This document shows positions 34,302 to 43,046 of a stretch of 64,000 nucleotides of DNA, piece by piece. Made by a program: the position numbers and the translations under genes. This DNA comes from an uncultured Lachnospiraceae bacterium (GTDB taxonomy: Bacteria; Bacillota; Clostridia; Lachnospirales; Lachnospiraceae), in NCBI GenBank assembly GCA_947627365.1, contig CANQVT010000003.1, forward strand, positions 28,141-92,140. The letters are read 5' to 3'. The notes beneath the pieces are model-generated. The model searched no databases. It was not told the DNA's origin and saw only the letters and a list, made by a program, of their open reading frames with translations. How positions within the stretch are numbered: the stretch's first letter is position 1; every line of letters begins with the position of its first letter.

Positions 34302-35906
34302 TTATTGATACAGCACCACCGGATAGCCTATGGTGACTGTATTGTAGATTAGTTTGGCGGCTTCCAGCGGCAGATTGACACAGCCATGGGAGCCGTCGCC
34401 TTTGTAGATTTCTCCGCCGAATTCGTCGCGCCAGGTGGCGTCGTGCAGGCCGTAGTTGCCGTAGAACGCCATCCAGTAGCTGACTTTTTCGCTGTACCCC
34501 GGGCCGTCGAGCGTGTCGGGCGACGCCTTATAATACACATAGTAGACGCCCTCCGGCGTCTCACAGTGCGGTTCTCCGGAATTGCCCGAAACACAGTCGC
34601 TCTCAAGGAGCTTTCTGCCATTCTTATAGAGATAGACTTTCTGATTTTTGAGATCGATCTCCACATAGCCGTCTTCAAAATCACCGCGCTCGCCTGCCTT
34701 GGCTGTCGCGGCTTTTTTCTCCCAAACAGGAGTCAGAAAGAGGGACTGATTCGTTCCGAGATATTTCTCAAGCATGGCTTTCGTCTCTTTGCGGTCGAGC
34801 TTCTGACCGGTATCTCCCATATGCACAGTGATTTCTTCCCCGCTGTCGGTGCAGAACTGTACCGGATCCCCCGGCGTGTCGTACTCTTCGGCAAGCCGTG
34901 CGACGAAGTCGTCGAGGTAAGCAGAGTCGAGGACAAATTCATGATTCGCATTTTCCGAGATATGAGCGGACAGATCCTTCGCAGTGATCGTCTCGCTCCG
35001 TGTATCAAACTGCAGAGTCAGACGAAGGCCGCTGTACGGCCCGTCGTCGCCGTAGGGATTGACCAGGTCAGTGTCGGAACAGTGTCCGGTGCTGATTTCC
35101 GTAGGCTCAAATTTCCACATCTGGGAAAATCCTCCGGTATAATCTGCCAGGACGACCGAATCTCCGGAATAAGGCCGGGAGTCGGCAAGCGTCACATACT
35201 GATCAAAGACTGTCCGGATATAACAATAGCCGTTCGGGGCTTTCTCGATGATCCAGGACTGCTCGTCAGAGGCATCGGTGTCCCGTGGGTGTTCCTTCGC
35301 TGTGGTGACGGCGGAGTCGGCGGCCGGATATTCGTCTGTCGTGGTGACGACAAAGCTGGATTCTGAAGTTTCGACGTTATCGGCGGAGTCGACGGCCGGA
35401 TATTCGTCTGTCGTGGTGACGACGAAACCGGTTTCCGAGGTTTCTTCGGTAGCGGCTTCGACGGAGTCGTCATCGTCAGAGCCGGCAGTGAGTGCCTCGC
35501 CGGTGTGCTTGGCCCTGATGCGGAATAGTCCGTTTGGGAGCTCATCCACAGAAAACTTTTGCTGATTGATATCCATAGAACGGTAAAGCTGCGCGGTTCT
35601 AAAATCCTTTTCATGGACCGTGCAGTGTCGGATATCCAGCACAAAGTTTGCGTTTTGCGCGCTGGAGATTTCGTACAGTCCTGGCTCGACGCCCGGGATA
35701 TATTTTGGGATTTGCGGAGGCGCCGGGGGTATTTCTATTTCTTCGCCCTGCCCCGGAAGCTGTATGACGAAAGACTCCTGGGGCTTGTTTATGTCCGGTA
35801 TTTCCTCGACTCCCACGATCTCAACCTCGACCGCAGACGCAGACAGACCATTGAAAAAGAGAGTGCCTGTGAGAATTGCGGGTAAAAGTATGTGGCGATG
35901 ATTCAT
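34302..35906 (-). CDS. Secreted L,D-transpeptidase with ricin-like lectin domain
   Basis: 534 residues. A signal peptide (MNHRHILLPAILTGTLFFNGLSASA) is followed by a proline-rich spacer, then a beta-trefoil (RICIN-type) region at about residues 75-290. That region is interrupted by an acidic insertion containing a 24-residue repeat with FVVTTTDEYPA twice. The C-terminal YkuD domain (about 420-534) has YGLHDATW and the catalytic SHGCVNLP. It should form 3-3 crosslinks or attach proteins in peptidoglycan. GGAGG eight bases before the ATG at 35906 selects this start over 35921. The lectin part may tether the enzyme to wall glycans. Confidence 0.88.
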   Translation of the reverse strand: MNHRHILLPAILTGTLFFNGLSASAVEVEIVGVEEIPDINKPQESFVIQLPGQGEEIEIPPAPPQIPKYIPGVEPGLYEISSAQNANFVLDIRHCTVHEKDFRTAQLYRSMDINQQKFSVDELPNGLFRIRAKHTGEALTAGSDDDDSVEAATEETSETGFVVTTTDEYPAVDSADNVETSESSFVVTTTDEYPAADSAVTTAKEHPRDTDASDEQSWIIEKAPNGYCYIRTVFDQYVTLADSRPYSGDSVVLADYTGGFSQMWKFEPTEISTGHCSDTDLVNPYGDDGPYSGLRLTLQFDTRSETITAKDLSAHISENANHEFVLDSAYLDDFVARLAEEYDTPGDPVQFCTDSGEEITVHMGDTGQKLDRKETKAMLEKYLGTNQSLFLTPVWEKKAATAKAGERGDFEDGYVEIDLKNQKVYLYKNGRKLLESDCVSGNSGEPHCETPEGVYYVYYKASPDTLDGPGYSEKVSYWMAFYGNYGLHDATWRDEFGGEIYKGDGSHGCVNLPLEAAKLIYNTVTIGYPVVLYQ

Positions 35907-36088
35907 AGCCGGAACCTCCATAAAATGATATATTTTATTTTAGCACAAAGTCTACAGAAAGGACAGAAGCATTTTCCGAGGATTTACTATTTACTGATTT
36001 TATGGTAAGATGTTCGCGAAAGCTTTGAGGGCGGTGGACTTTGGACGATGAAGCCGAGAGGACAGGGTCATTGAGGATGGAAAATCTT

Positions 36089-37144
36089 ATGAGAAAAATA
36101 AATTTCAAGAGCATTGCGGGGATCATTGCTTTGACGATGGCCTTTTTGACCGGCGGCTGTGCGATGGGCGGCGCGACCGGGAAGAAGACGCTCGCGGCGC
36201 AGGAGGCGCTGGATAATGGCGAGTATGATCAGGCGCAGCAGCTTTTTGCGGAGGCGGCCAGAGATGGGGAGGAACAGCTGTTAGCTTACCGGGGACTTGG
36301 ACTGGCCTATATGGAGCTCGCGCAGTATAAAGAGGCCGCGCAGGCGTTTGAGGCGGCGTTGGCTTCGGCGGACAGTCACATGGAAGACAATGTTCTGGAC
36401 GTGGAGCTTTATCTTGCCACGGCGCAGTATCGGGGAGGTAGCTATGACGAGGCGGCGGCTACCTGTGACAGGATCCTCGAGGAATATGAATCAGCGGACG
36501 CGCTGTTTCTGCGGGGAGCGAGCCGCCTGCATGACGGTATGCAGGATGAGGCGGCTGCCGACTTTGATGCGGCCGTCGAGCTGCGGCTAAACAGCTATGA
36601 TCTGTATTTGGACATTTATGAATGTTACCGTGAGCTGAATCTGTCGGGTTTGGGAGGGGCTTACCTGCAGAGCGCGCTGGCGATCCAGGGCGATGATATG
36701 GAGCACTATTATAATCGCGGCAGAATTTATTATTATCTGGAAGACTATGAGGAGGCGCAGCGGCAGCTGACGGGTCCGGTGGAGGCGGAGTATGAGCCGG
36801 CAATGTACCTGATGGGCAGAGTTTATCTGGCGCTTGAGGATTACGTGCATGCGCAGGGGATGTATCATAGAATCGAGGAGAAATCGGGCAAGAGTGCTGC
36901 GACATGCAACGGGCTGGCGCTGTGCGCGCTCTCGAGCGGTGAGTATGATATGGCGCTGTCTTACATTGCAGGCGGTCTTGAATTGAATTCCGGCGACAAG
37001 CGCGAGCTTTACTTCGATGAGATTGTGGCCTATGAGAAGAAGCGGGATTTCGCGACGGCGAAGGCCAAGGCCAAGGAGTACATGCAGCGATATCCGGCGG
37101 ACGAGGCAGGCGCCAGAGAGTGGACGTTTCTGTCGACGAGGTGA
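36089..37144 (+). CDS. TPR-repeat lipoprotein
   Basis: 351 residues. The signal peptide ends in a lipobox FLTGGC. The rest is a solenoid of TPR units (GEYDQAQQLFAEA, AQYKEAAQAFEAAL, GSYDEAAATCDRIL, EDYEEAQRQL, GEYDMALSYIAGGL). It is a membrane-anchored scaffold on the outer face. The partner is unknown. The ATG at 36089 is preferred because it gives the compact signal peptide; ATG 36077 also fits. It lies 6 nt upstream of hflX. Confidence 0.82.
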   Translation: MRKINFKSIAGIIALTMAFLTGGCAMGGATGKKTLAAQEALDNGEYDQAQQLFAEAARDGEEQLLAYRGLGLAYMELAQYKEAAQAFEAALASADSHMEDNVLDVELYLATAQYRGGSYDEAAATCDRILEEYESADALFLRGASRLHDGMQDEAAADFDAAVELRLNSYDLYLDIYECYRELNLSGLGGAYLQSALAIQGDDMEHYYNRGRIYYYLEDYEEAQRQLTGPVEAEYEPAMYLMGRVYLALEDYVHAQGMYHRIEEKSGKSAATCNGLALCALSSGEYDMALSYIAGGLELNSGDKRELYFDEIVAYEKKRDFATAKAKAKEYMQRYPADEAGAREWTFLSTR

Positions 37145-37150
37145 GCAGTC

Positions 37151-38392
37151 ATGCAGATTACAAAGATACAGGAAATAGAGGAGCGGGTGATCCTGGTCGG
37201 CGTGCAGCTGCAGACCGGGGACGACACGGACGAGTCGGTGCGCGAGCTCGGGGATCTGGCTCAGACGGCCGGCGCGGAGGTGGTCGGAACGCTGATCCAG
37301 AGGCGCGAGAATATTCATCCGGGAACTTATATCGGAAGAGGAAAGATCGAGGAAGTGAGGGAGCTTCTCCGGGAGACGGAGGCGACGGGGGTCGTCTGCG
37401 ACGATGAGCTCAGCCCGGCACAGCTGAACAATCTTCAGCAGGAACTGGACTGCAAGGTGATGGACCGGACGCTTTTGATCCTCGATATTTTTGCGCGCCA
37501 CGCGACGACCCGCGAGGGCAAGATCCAGGTGGAGCTGGCGCAGCTGCGATACCGGGCCGCGAGGCTTACCGGGCTGGGCCGTTCGCTCTCACGTCTCGGC
37601 GGCGGGATCGGCACGAGAGGACCCGGCGAGAAGAAGCTTGAGACGGATCGCCGTGTGATCCGCACGAGGATCGGGCATCTGAAACAGGAGCTTGCAGAGG
37701 TCGTGCGGCATCGGGAGCTGATCCGCGCCCAGCGGCAGAGGTCACAGCAGAAGGTTGTGGCGCTTGTCGGTTACACTTCGGTCGGAAAGTCGGCGATCTT
37801 CCGGACGCTGACCGGAGCGGACGTTCTCGAGGACGCGAAGCTGTTCGCGACGCTGGATACGACGACCCGCGTGGTGCAGCTGCCCGGCACGCAGGAGATC
37901 CTGCTGACGGATACGGTCGGCTTCATCCGCAAGCTGCCGCACCATCTGGTGGAGGCCTTCAAAAGCACTCTGGAGGAGGTCTGCTGCGCGGATGTCCTGA
38001 TCCATGTCGTCGACTCTTCGAGCGCCCAGCTGGAGGCGCAGATGCACGTCGTGTACGAGACGCTCACGGAGCTCGGGGCCGGGGACAAGCCGGTGATCAC
38101 AATGTTTAACAAGCAGGATCTGTTGACGGAGCGACAGAGCTTCCGCGATTTCCGTGCGGAGAAATGCATTTTGGGCTCCGCGCACACAGGCGAGGGTATG
38201 GAAGCGCTGAAGGACGCGGTCAGCGAAATCCTGCGCGTTCAAAAGATCTACATTGAGCGCCTCTATCCGTACGACCGTGCCGGAGCGATCCAGCTCATCC
38301 GAAAAAAGGGCGAGCTTCTCGAGGAAGCCTACCAGCCGGACGGAATCCTCGTGCGGGCGTACGTTCCCCGGGATATATATCTTCGTGTATAG
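37151..38392 (+). CDS. hflX: GTPase HflX
   Basis: 413 residues. The N-terminal HflX domain has RRENIHPGTYIGRGK and ATTREGKIQVELAQL. The glycine-rich linker is LSRLGGGIGTRGPGEKKLE. The G domain has G1 GYTSVGKSA, G3 DTVGFI and G4 FNKQD. HflX binds the 50S ribosome and splits stalled ribosomes under stress. It lies directly after a TPR lipoprotein. The last codons of the gene are the left arm of a 28-bp inverted repeat whose other arm is at 38899-38926. Confidence 0.95.
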   Translation: MQITKIQEIEERVILVGVQLQTGDDTDESVRELGDLAQTAGAEVVGTLIQRRENIHPGTYIGRGKIEEVRELLRETEATGVVCDDELSPAQLNNLQQELDCKVMDRTLLILDIFARHATTREGKIQVELAQLRYRAARLTGLGRSLSRLGGGIGTRGPGEKKLETDRRVIRTRIGHLKQELAEVVRHRELIRAQRQRSQQKVVALVGYTSVGKSAIFRTLTGADVLEDAKLFATLDTTTRVVQLPGTQEILLTDTVGFIRKLPHHLVEAFKSTLEEVCCADVLIHVVDSSSAQLEAQMHVVYETLTELGAGDKPVITMFNKQDLLTERQSFRDFRAEKCILGSAHTGEGMEALKDAVSEILRVQKIYIERLYPYDRAGAIQLIRKKGELLEEAYQPDGILVRAYVPRDIYLRV

Positions 38393-38427
38393 TGCATAAA
38401 ACCCGGACGCCCTGCAAGGGCTTGCAA

Positions 38428-38605
38428 TGTCAGGGCCGTGCGGAAGCGCCCCCTCACGTTCGTTCAGCGGCATATCGTCGGAAAGCATTTGAGAACGCTT
38501 CGCGTTGCTTTCCGACTCCCGCTCGCGCTTAATCGGGCACGCAGCGGTGTATAAGTTCGCTTGCGCTCACCAAGCACCGGCGGCCCTCAATGATCTGCCC
38601 TGACA
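38428..38605. repeat. Nested inverted-repeat element (type B)
   Basis: The outer arms TGTCAGGG (38428-38435) and CCCTGACA (38598-38605) enclose an 11-bp perfect inner stem, GTCGGAAAGCA (38477-38487) with 38506-38516, whose loop contains CTTCGCG. An alternative outer pairing is AGGGCCG with CGGCCCT at 38581. The plan resembles the element at 6017-6166. Confidence 0.6.
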
Positions 38606-38723
38606 CAGCAAGTCCCTTCTGTCGGGCTGTGCGTTGGCATGCGGCAGAGCATTTATACTCATGCACTTTTGCAGAATAGATCAGCGAATTATGCATCTGT
38701 CACAAACAGCCGCAGGAAAGCTG

Positions 38724-38889
38724 GATGTTGCCTGTCCGCACGCAAACGATAGGCAGTTCGACGCAGGATTCGCGAGCATAGCGACAGCTGTCGGAGCATG
38801 TCTGAGCGAAGCGAGTTTGCGGAGACAGCTGTCCATAGGCGGCGCAGCGAATCAAGGAGGACAACGTGTTTGCGGTGGACAGGCACATC
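38724..38889 (+). repeat. Structured dispersed element, copy A2 (candidate RNA)
   Basis: Helices: P1 GATGT+GCCTGTCC (38724-38737, one bulged T) with 38877-38889; P2 GCAAAC/GTTTGC at 38742-38747 and 38868-38873; P4 GATTCGC/GCGAATC at 38767-38773 and 38847-38853; P5 GACAGCTGTC at 38783-38792 with 38824-38833. The helix sequences differ from copy A1 at 27279-27465 but pair as well, while the unpaired blocks are nearly identical. It has the same strand orientation as nrdD downstream. Confidence 0.78.
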
Positions 38890-39096
38890 GGCGCCTGCGG
38901 CGTCCGGGTTTTGTGCACTATACACGAATTTAGGGCATTTGCGCCGTCCGGCGTCCGCACTACATTTTGTGTTATGTAACAAAATTGACACATATATGTA
39001 GTGCTTTTTCCATTGACTTCCCATATATGTGATGTTATAATGAAAATCACGGTACAAAAGATTCATGTTTTTCAGAGTTTCAGGGAGGGGTTTGAT

Positions 39097-41643
39097 GTGT
39101 TTAAAGTAGTAAAGAGAGACGGTGAGATTGCTGAGTTTGATCTGTCGAAGATCAGCGGGGCGATCGCGAAGGCATTTGATGCGCAGCAGATGGAGTACAA
39201 TAACGACATGATCGATCTGCTCGCGCTGCGCGTGACTGCTGATTTCCAGAAGAAGATCAAGGACGGCCTGATCGACGTCGAGAGCGTACAGGACAGCGCC
39301 GAGCAGGTGCTGATTCAGGCAGGGTACGCGGAGGTTGCGAAGGCGTATATTCTTTATCGTAAGCAGCGGGAGAAGATCCGCAATATGAAATCCACGATCC
39401 TCGACTATAAGGAGATCGTGAACAGCTACGTGAAGGTGGAAGACTGGCGCGTGAAGGAGAATTCGACTGTTACCTACTCGGTGGGCGGTCTGATCCTGAG
39501 CAATTCCGGCGCGGTGACGGCGAACTACTGGCTGTCGGAGATCTACGATCAGGAGATCGCGGACGCGCATCGGAATGCGGACATCCACATTCATGATCTG
39601 TCGATGCTTACGGGCTACTGCGCGGGCTGGTCTTTGAAGCAGCTTATTCAGGAGGGCCTCGGAGGGATCAAGGGGAAGATCACTTCGGCTCCGGCGAAGC
39701 ATCTGTCCGTGCTGTGCAATCAGATGGTGAATTTCCTTGGCATCATGCAGAATGAATGGGCGGGCGCGCAGGCGTTCTCCTCGTTCGACACCTATCTTGC
39801 TCCGTTCGTGAAGGCGGACAATCTCAGCTACCCGGAGGTCAAGAAGTGCATCGAGTCCTTCGTCTACGGCGTGAATACGCCGAGCCGCTGGGGCACGCAG
39901 GCGCCGTTCTCGAACATCACGCTCGACTGGACGGTTCCTAACGACTTGGCTGAGCTGCCGGCGATCGTGGGCGGCAGGGAGATGGATTTCTGCTACAAGG
40001 ACTGCAAGAAGGAAATGGATATGATCAACAAGGCCTTCATCGAGACGATGATCGAGGGCGACGCGCAGGGGCGCGGCTTCCAGTATCCGATTCCTACCTA
40101 TTCGATCACAAGAGATTTCGACTGGTCCGAGACGGAGAACAACAAGCTTCTCTTCACGATGACGGCCAAGTATGGCACTCCGTATTTTTCGAACTATATC
40201 AACAGCGATATGCAGCCGAGCGACGTGCGCAGCATGTGCTGCCGTCTGCGTCTGGATCTGCGCGAGCTGCGCAAAAAGATGGGCGGCTTCTTCGGCTCCG
40301 GCGAGAGCACGGGCAGCGTCGGCGTGGTGACGATCAACATTCCGCGCATCGCTTACCTTGCTTCCAATGAGAAGGACTTCTATCGCAGACTCGACCACAT
40401 GATGGACATCGCTGCGCGCTCTCTGAAGATCAAGAGAGAGGTCATTACGAAGCTGCTCAACGAGGGTCTGTATCCGTACACGAAGCGTTACCTCGGCTCG
40501 TTTGACAATCACTTCTCGACGATCGGCCTGATCGGTATGAACGAGGCGGGCCTGAACGCCAACTGGCTGCGCAAGGATCTGACGCATCCGGAGACGCAGC
40601 AGTTCGCGAAGGATGTGCTGAATCACATGAGAGAGCGTCTGGTGACGTATCAGGAGATGTACGGGGATCTCTACAATCTCGAGGCGACGCCGGCGGAGTC
40701 CACGACGTACCGTCTGGCGAAGCACGACAAGGCGCGCTGGCCGGAGATCATCACAGCGGGCGGAGAGGCCGGAGCGGTGAAGCCGGATCCGTCTTCCACG
40801 CAGGACAAGACGCCTTACTATACGAACAGCTCGCACCTGCCGGTGAACTACACGGCGGATATCTTCGATGCGCTTGACATTCAGGACGAGCTGCAGACGC
40901 TCTATACTTCCGGGACCGTGTTTCACGCGTTCCTGGGCGAGCGGCTTCCGGACTGGAAGGCGGCGGCGAACCTGGTGCGCAAGATCGCCGAGAACTACAA
41001 GCTTCCGTACTATACGATGTCGCCGACTTACTCGATCTGCAAAGATCACGGTTATCTCGACGGCGAGCAGAAGGTCTGCCCGATCTGCGGACAGCCGACG
41101 GAGGTCTACAGCAGGATCACCGGCTATTATCGTCCGGTGCAGAACTGGAACGATGGCAAGACGCAGGAGTATGCGGACCGCAAGCTTTACGATATCCCGA
41201 ATTCCCGTCTGAAGAGAGACGGCAAGGTGGTGGAGGATCAGCCGATGTACCGCGCCGGCGTCAATGTGACGGTGTCGGAGACGGACGAGGCTGCAGGGCA
41301 GAAGGCGCAGAAGACAGCGTCTGAGGCTTCCGCGCAGACGGTGAAGGCTCAGGAGACGGTTGCTCAGGCAGAAGCCGGGACGCAGTCGGTCGCAGACGCG
41401 CAAGGGTCTGTGGGTCAGGCGACGCGCTTCCTCTTCACGACGAAGACCTGCCCGAACTGCAAGATCGCAAAAGAGATGCTCAAGGACGAGCCGTACGAGG
41501 TGGTAGATGCGGAGGAGAATCTGGATCTCGTCAGCCAGTACGGGATCATGCAGGCGCCGACATTGATCGTGCTGCATGACGGCGTGGTCGACAAGTATGT
41601 CAACGCTTCCAACATCAAGCGTTATGTCGATCAGCTTGCGTAG
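39097..41643 (+). CDS. nrdD: Anaerobic ribonucleoside-triphosphate reductase with C-terminal redoxin domain
   Basis: 848 residues. An N-terminal ATP cone (KVVKRDGEIAEFDLSKI) precedes the class III reductase core. The zinc-site cysteines (CPICGQ) and the glycyl-radical region RITGYYRPVQNWNDGK lie near residue 690. A Q/A/T/E-rich linker then joins a thioredoxin/glutaredoxin-like domain of about 75 residues with TTKTCPNCKIAK (CxxC) and the cis-proline motif QAPTLIV. Class III enzymes make dNTPs without oxygen, using formate or, in some subclasses, a redoxin as reductant. The fused redoxin suggests the latter. The start is the GTG at 39097, after AGGGAGGGG. No NrdG activase gene is adjacent. Confidence 0.93.
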   Translation: MFKVVKRDGEIAEFDLSKISGAIAKAFDAQQMEYNNDMIDLLALRVTADFQKKIKDGLIDVESVQDSAEQVLIQAGYAEVAKAYILYRKQREKIRNMKSTILDYKEIVNSYVKVEDWRVKENSTVTYSVGGLILSNSGAVTANYWLSEIYDQEIADAHRNADIHIHDLSMLTGYCAGWSLKQLIQEGLGGIKGKITSAPAKHLSVLCNQMVNFLGIMQNEWAGAQAFSSFDTYLAPFVKADNLSYPEVKKCIESFVYGVNTPSRWGTQAPFSNITLDWTVPNDLAELPAIVGGREMDFCYKDCKKEMDMINKAFIETMIEGDAQGRGFQYPIPTYSITRDFDWSETENNKLLFTMTAKYGTPYFSNYINSDMQPSDVRSMCCRLRLDLRELRKKMGGFFGSGESTGSVGVVTINIPRIAYLASNEKDFYRRLDHMMDIAARSLKIKREVITKLLNEGLYPYTKRYLGSFDNHFSTIGLIGMNEAGLNANWLRKDLTHPETQQFAKDVLNHMRERLVTYQEMYGDLYNLEATPAESTTYRLAKHDKARWPEIITAGGEAGAVKPDPSSTQDKTPYYTNSSHLPVNYTADIFDALDIQDELQTLYTSGTVFHAFLGERLPDWKAAANLVRKIAENYKLPYYTMSPTYSICKDHGYLDGEQKVCPICGQPTEVYSRITGYYRPVQNWNDGKTQEYADRKLYDIPNSRLKRDGKVVEDQPMYRAGVNVTVSETDEAAGQKAQKTASEASAQTVKAQETVAQAEAGTQSVADAQGSVGQATRFLFTTKTCPNCKIAKEMLKDEPYEVVDAEENLDLVSQYGIMQAPTLIVLHDGVVDKYVNASNIKRYVDQLA

Positions 41644-41689
41644 AGCGCATAAATCGCTATTTTCCTATAACCTACTCATATAAGAGACA

Positions 41690-41729
41690 GCCGCAGGATT
41701 TCCCTTTTAGATCCTGCGGCAGTTTCTTT
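41690..41729 (+). terminator. Rho-independent terminator of nrdD
   Basis: A 10-bp stem GCCGCAGGAT/ATCCTGCGGC (41690-41699 and 41711-41720) is followed by AGTTTCTTT. Confidence 0.8.
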
Positions 41730-41735
41730 ATGAAA

Positions 41736-41765
41736 AAACCCGTCCGAAAAAGATCGGACGGGTTT
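41736..41765 (-). terminator. Terminator of mecA
   Basis: A 12-bp perfect stem pairs 41736-41747 with 41754-41765. Read on the minus strand it ends in a T-run, and it lies 24 nt after the mecA stop. It may work in both directions. Confidence 0.8.
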
Positions 41766-41788
41766 CGCCATACTTGTGCGGTACAGAT

Positions 41789-42562
41789 TTATCTCAGCTC
41801 GTACAGGCTCTGCAGCGCGTGATCTGCGAGGATCGTCTCCATGTGCTCGGAAAAATGCGCTTCAAGACCCGGCATGAATTTGCAGGATGACGCATACTCG
41901 GAGAGAACGTTGCAGATCTTGTTGAACTGCTCCGCGGAGCTCTCCGCCTTTTCGAGAAGGAGATAATACTCGCCGTTCTCGGGATTCTTGTACAGCGTGT
42001 TCGGGCCATCGTAGACGGCGCCCAGCACCCCTGCCGCGCGGATCGCATCGTCGAGCGACTGGAACAGATAGAAGCGCGTGAGCTTGCGCACCTCCTCGTC
42101 GTCCTCGAGAGAGTCGGACTGCGAAGCCTCCGCCTGCTGTGCCTGCTTCTGCGCCTGCTGCGCCGCCCGCTTGCGCGCCTCGGAAATCTTCCTGATCAGC
42201 CCGAGGATGTCGTCGGCTCCCTCGATCCGGTCCTTGAGATCGGAGAGGGAATAGCTCTCCGCCTGGGACGGATCCTCCGGAGAGAACCGCGAAAATCTGG
42301 TGTCGAGCTCCTCCGGGTCATCGACTTTTGTGATGATCAGAATCAGTGAGTCGATGGAGACCGGAACTGCTTCTATGACAAGCGGAGTATTGTCCGCTTC
42401 AAAACCAAAATCCTGTGCGGCGACCTGCATCATGTCCTGGAAAAGCGCTTTGGCTTTGTCCGAGCCGTACGCAAGCTCGCTCAGCTTGATTTCTCTGTTT
42501 GCAAGATCTTCTCTTGTCAGGGTGCAGCGAATTTGCCTGTCGTTGATCTTTTCAATCTTCAT
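41789..42562 (-). CDS. mecA: Adaptor protein MecA
   Basis: 257 residues. The N-terminal domain MKIEKINDRQIRCTLTREDL and ...SELAYGSDKAKALFQDMM is the MecA signature. A linker rich in Q and A follows. The C-terminal domain (FQSLDDAIRAAG, YYLLLEK, FSEYASS-like) binds ClpC. MecA brings substrates to ClpCP and controls regulators such as ComK or Spx in relatives. AAGGAAGTG precedes the ATG at 42562. Confidence 0.92.
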   Translation of the reverse strand: MKIEKINDRQIRCTLTREDLANREIKLSELAYGSDKAKALFQDMMQVAAQDFGFEADNTPLVIEAVPVSIDSLILIITKVDDPEELDTRFSRFSPEDPSQAESYSLSDLKDRIEGADDILGLIRKISEARKRAAQQAQKQAQQAEASQSDSLEDDEEVRKLTRFYLFQSLDDAIRAAGVLGAVYDGPNTLYKNPENGEYYLLLEKAESSAEQFNKICNVLSEYASSCKFMPGLEAHFSEHMETILADHALQSLYELR

Positions 42563-43046
42563 TCAATCACTTCCTTACCCGGTGAGAAACTAAACGAAAG
42601 AAACACTTTTGTCACTACTATTATATACGCATTCAGGTCGATATGTAAAGTGGATAAAATGTTACAGTTCAGCCATGTAGTGCCATCGGAAAAAGTGTTT
42701 TTTAAAAATAATTCAAAAAACACTTGATAAAATTACACATATTAAATATAATATACAACAGAAAGGTTATACTAAACTGCAAATATCAAGAAGAAAGGAG
42801 GTTTTCGGCTGCTGCCGATCCTGTCCTGCGCGGTCTGAGCGCCGGGCTGTCGTACTGACCCGAACATGACAGTTTTGTATCCCTTTCAAACTTCTTTTAC
42901 GCATTATAATCAATTTCTGTTTTTTGCGCAAGTAAATAATTTATAAACTGGAATCTGCACTGCGCAGAGCTGTTATCGTTATAATATATCACACTTTTGA
43001 AACAAGATCACACCTCCTTCATTTGCGCGGTGCACAAAGGAGCAGA
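42563..43046. other. 484-nt AT-rich gap with a promoter and unassigned leader
   Basis: After the mecA leader the region is AT-rich, with a strong plus-strand promoter at 42724-42752. It is followed by AAAGGAGG near 42796 without a usable start codon, then a GC-rich stretch (42810-42880) with short stems such as CGGC/GCCG and CTGTCGT/ATGACAG. I recognise no riboswitch or RNA family. Confidence 0.5.
42724..42752 (+). promoter_or_regulatory. Strong sigma-A-type promoter
   Basis: TTGATA at 42724-42729 and a perfect TATAAT at 42747-42752 are separated by 17 nt. Transcription from it would run about 290 nt before the small gene at 43047. Confidence 0.75.

Larger units (their letters stand above)
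38384..38926. repeat. 28-bp inverted repeat flanking a composite noncoding segment
   Basis: The arms at 38384-38411 and 38899-38926 match at 27 of 28 positions, and the single difference is a G-T pair. The left arm includes the last three codons of hflX, so the right arm is an inverted copy of the hflX end. Between the arms lie a nested inverted repeat (38428-38605) and structured element A2. Confidence 0.8.
38393..39096. other. 704-nt noncoding gap between hflX and nrdD
   Basis: The gap contains the structured repeats listed separately and, near 39001-39096, the leader of nrdD with AGGGAGGGG before the GTG start. Open frames in it derive from the repeats and have no family character. Confidence 0.7.

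Noticed and set aside
38634..38933. Short plus-strand frames over element A2
   Set aside because: They translate the structured repeat; the two copies of the element are conserved as structure, not as protein frame.
38689..41577. 962-residue open frame on the minus strand opposite nrdD
   Set aside because: It mirrors the nrdD codons, has arginine-, leucine- and histidine-rich composition without domains, and has no ribosome site. It is a shadow of the real gene.
42790..42890. Possible T-box, preQ1 or SRP RNA
   Set aside because: No T-box AGGGUGGNACCGCG motif, no preQ1 loop and no SRP GGAAG/GCA apical pattern could be found.
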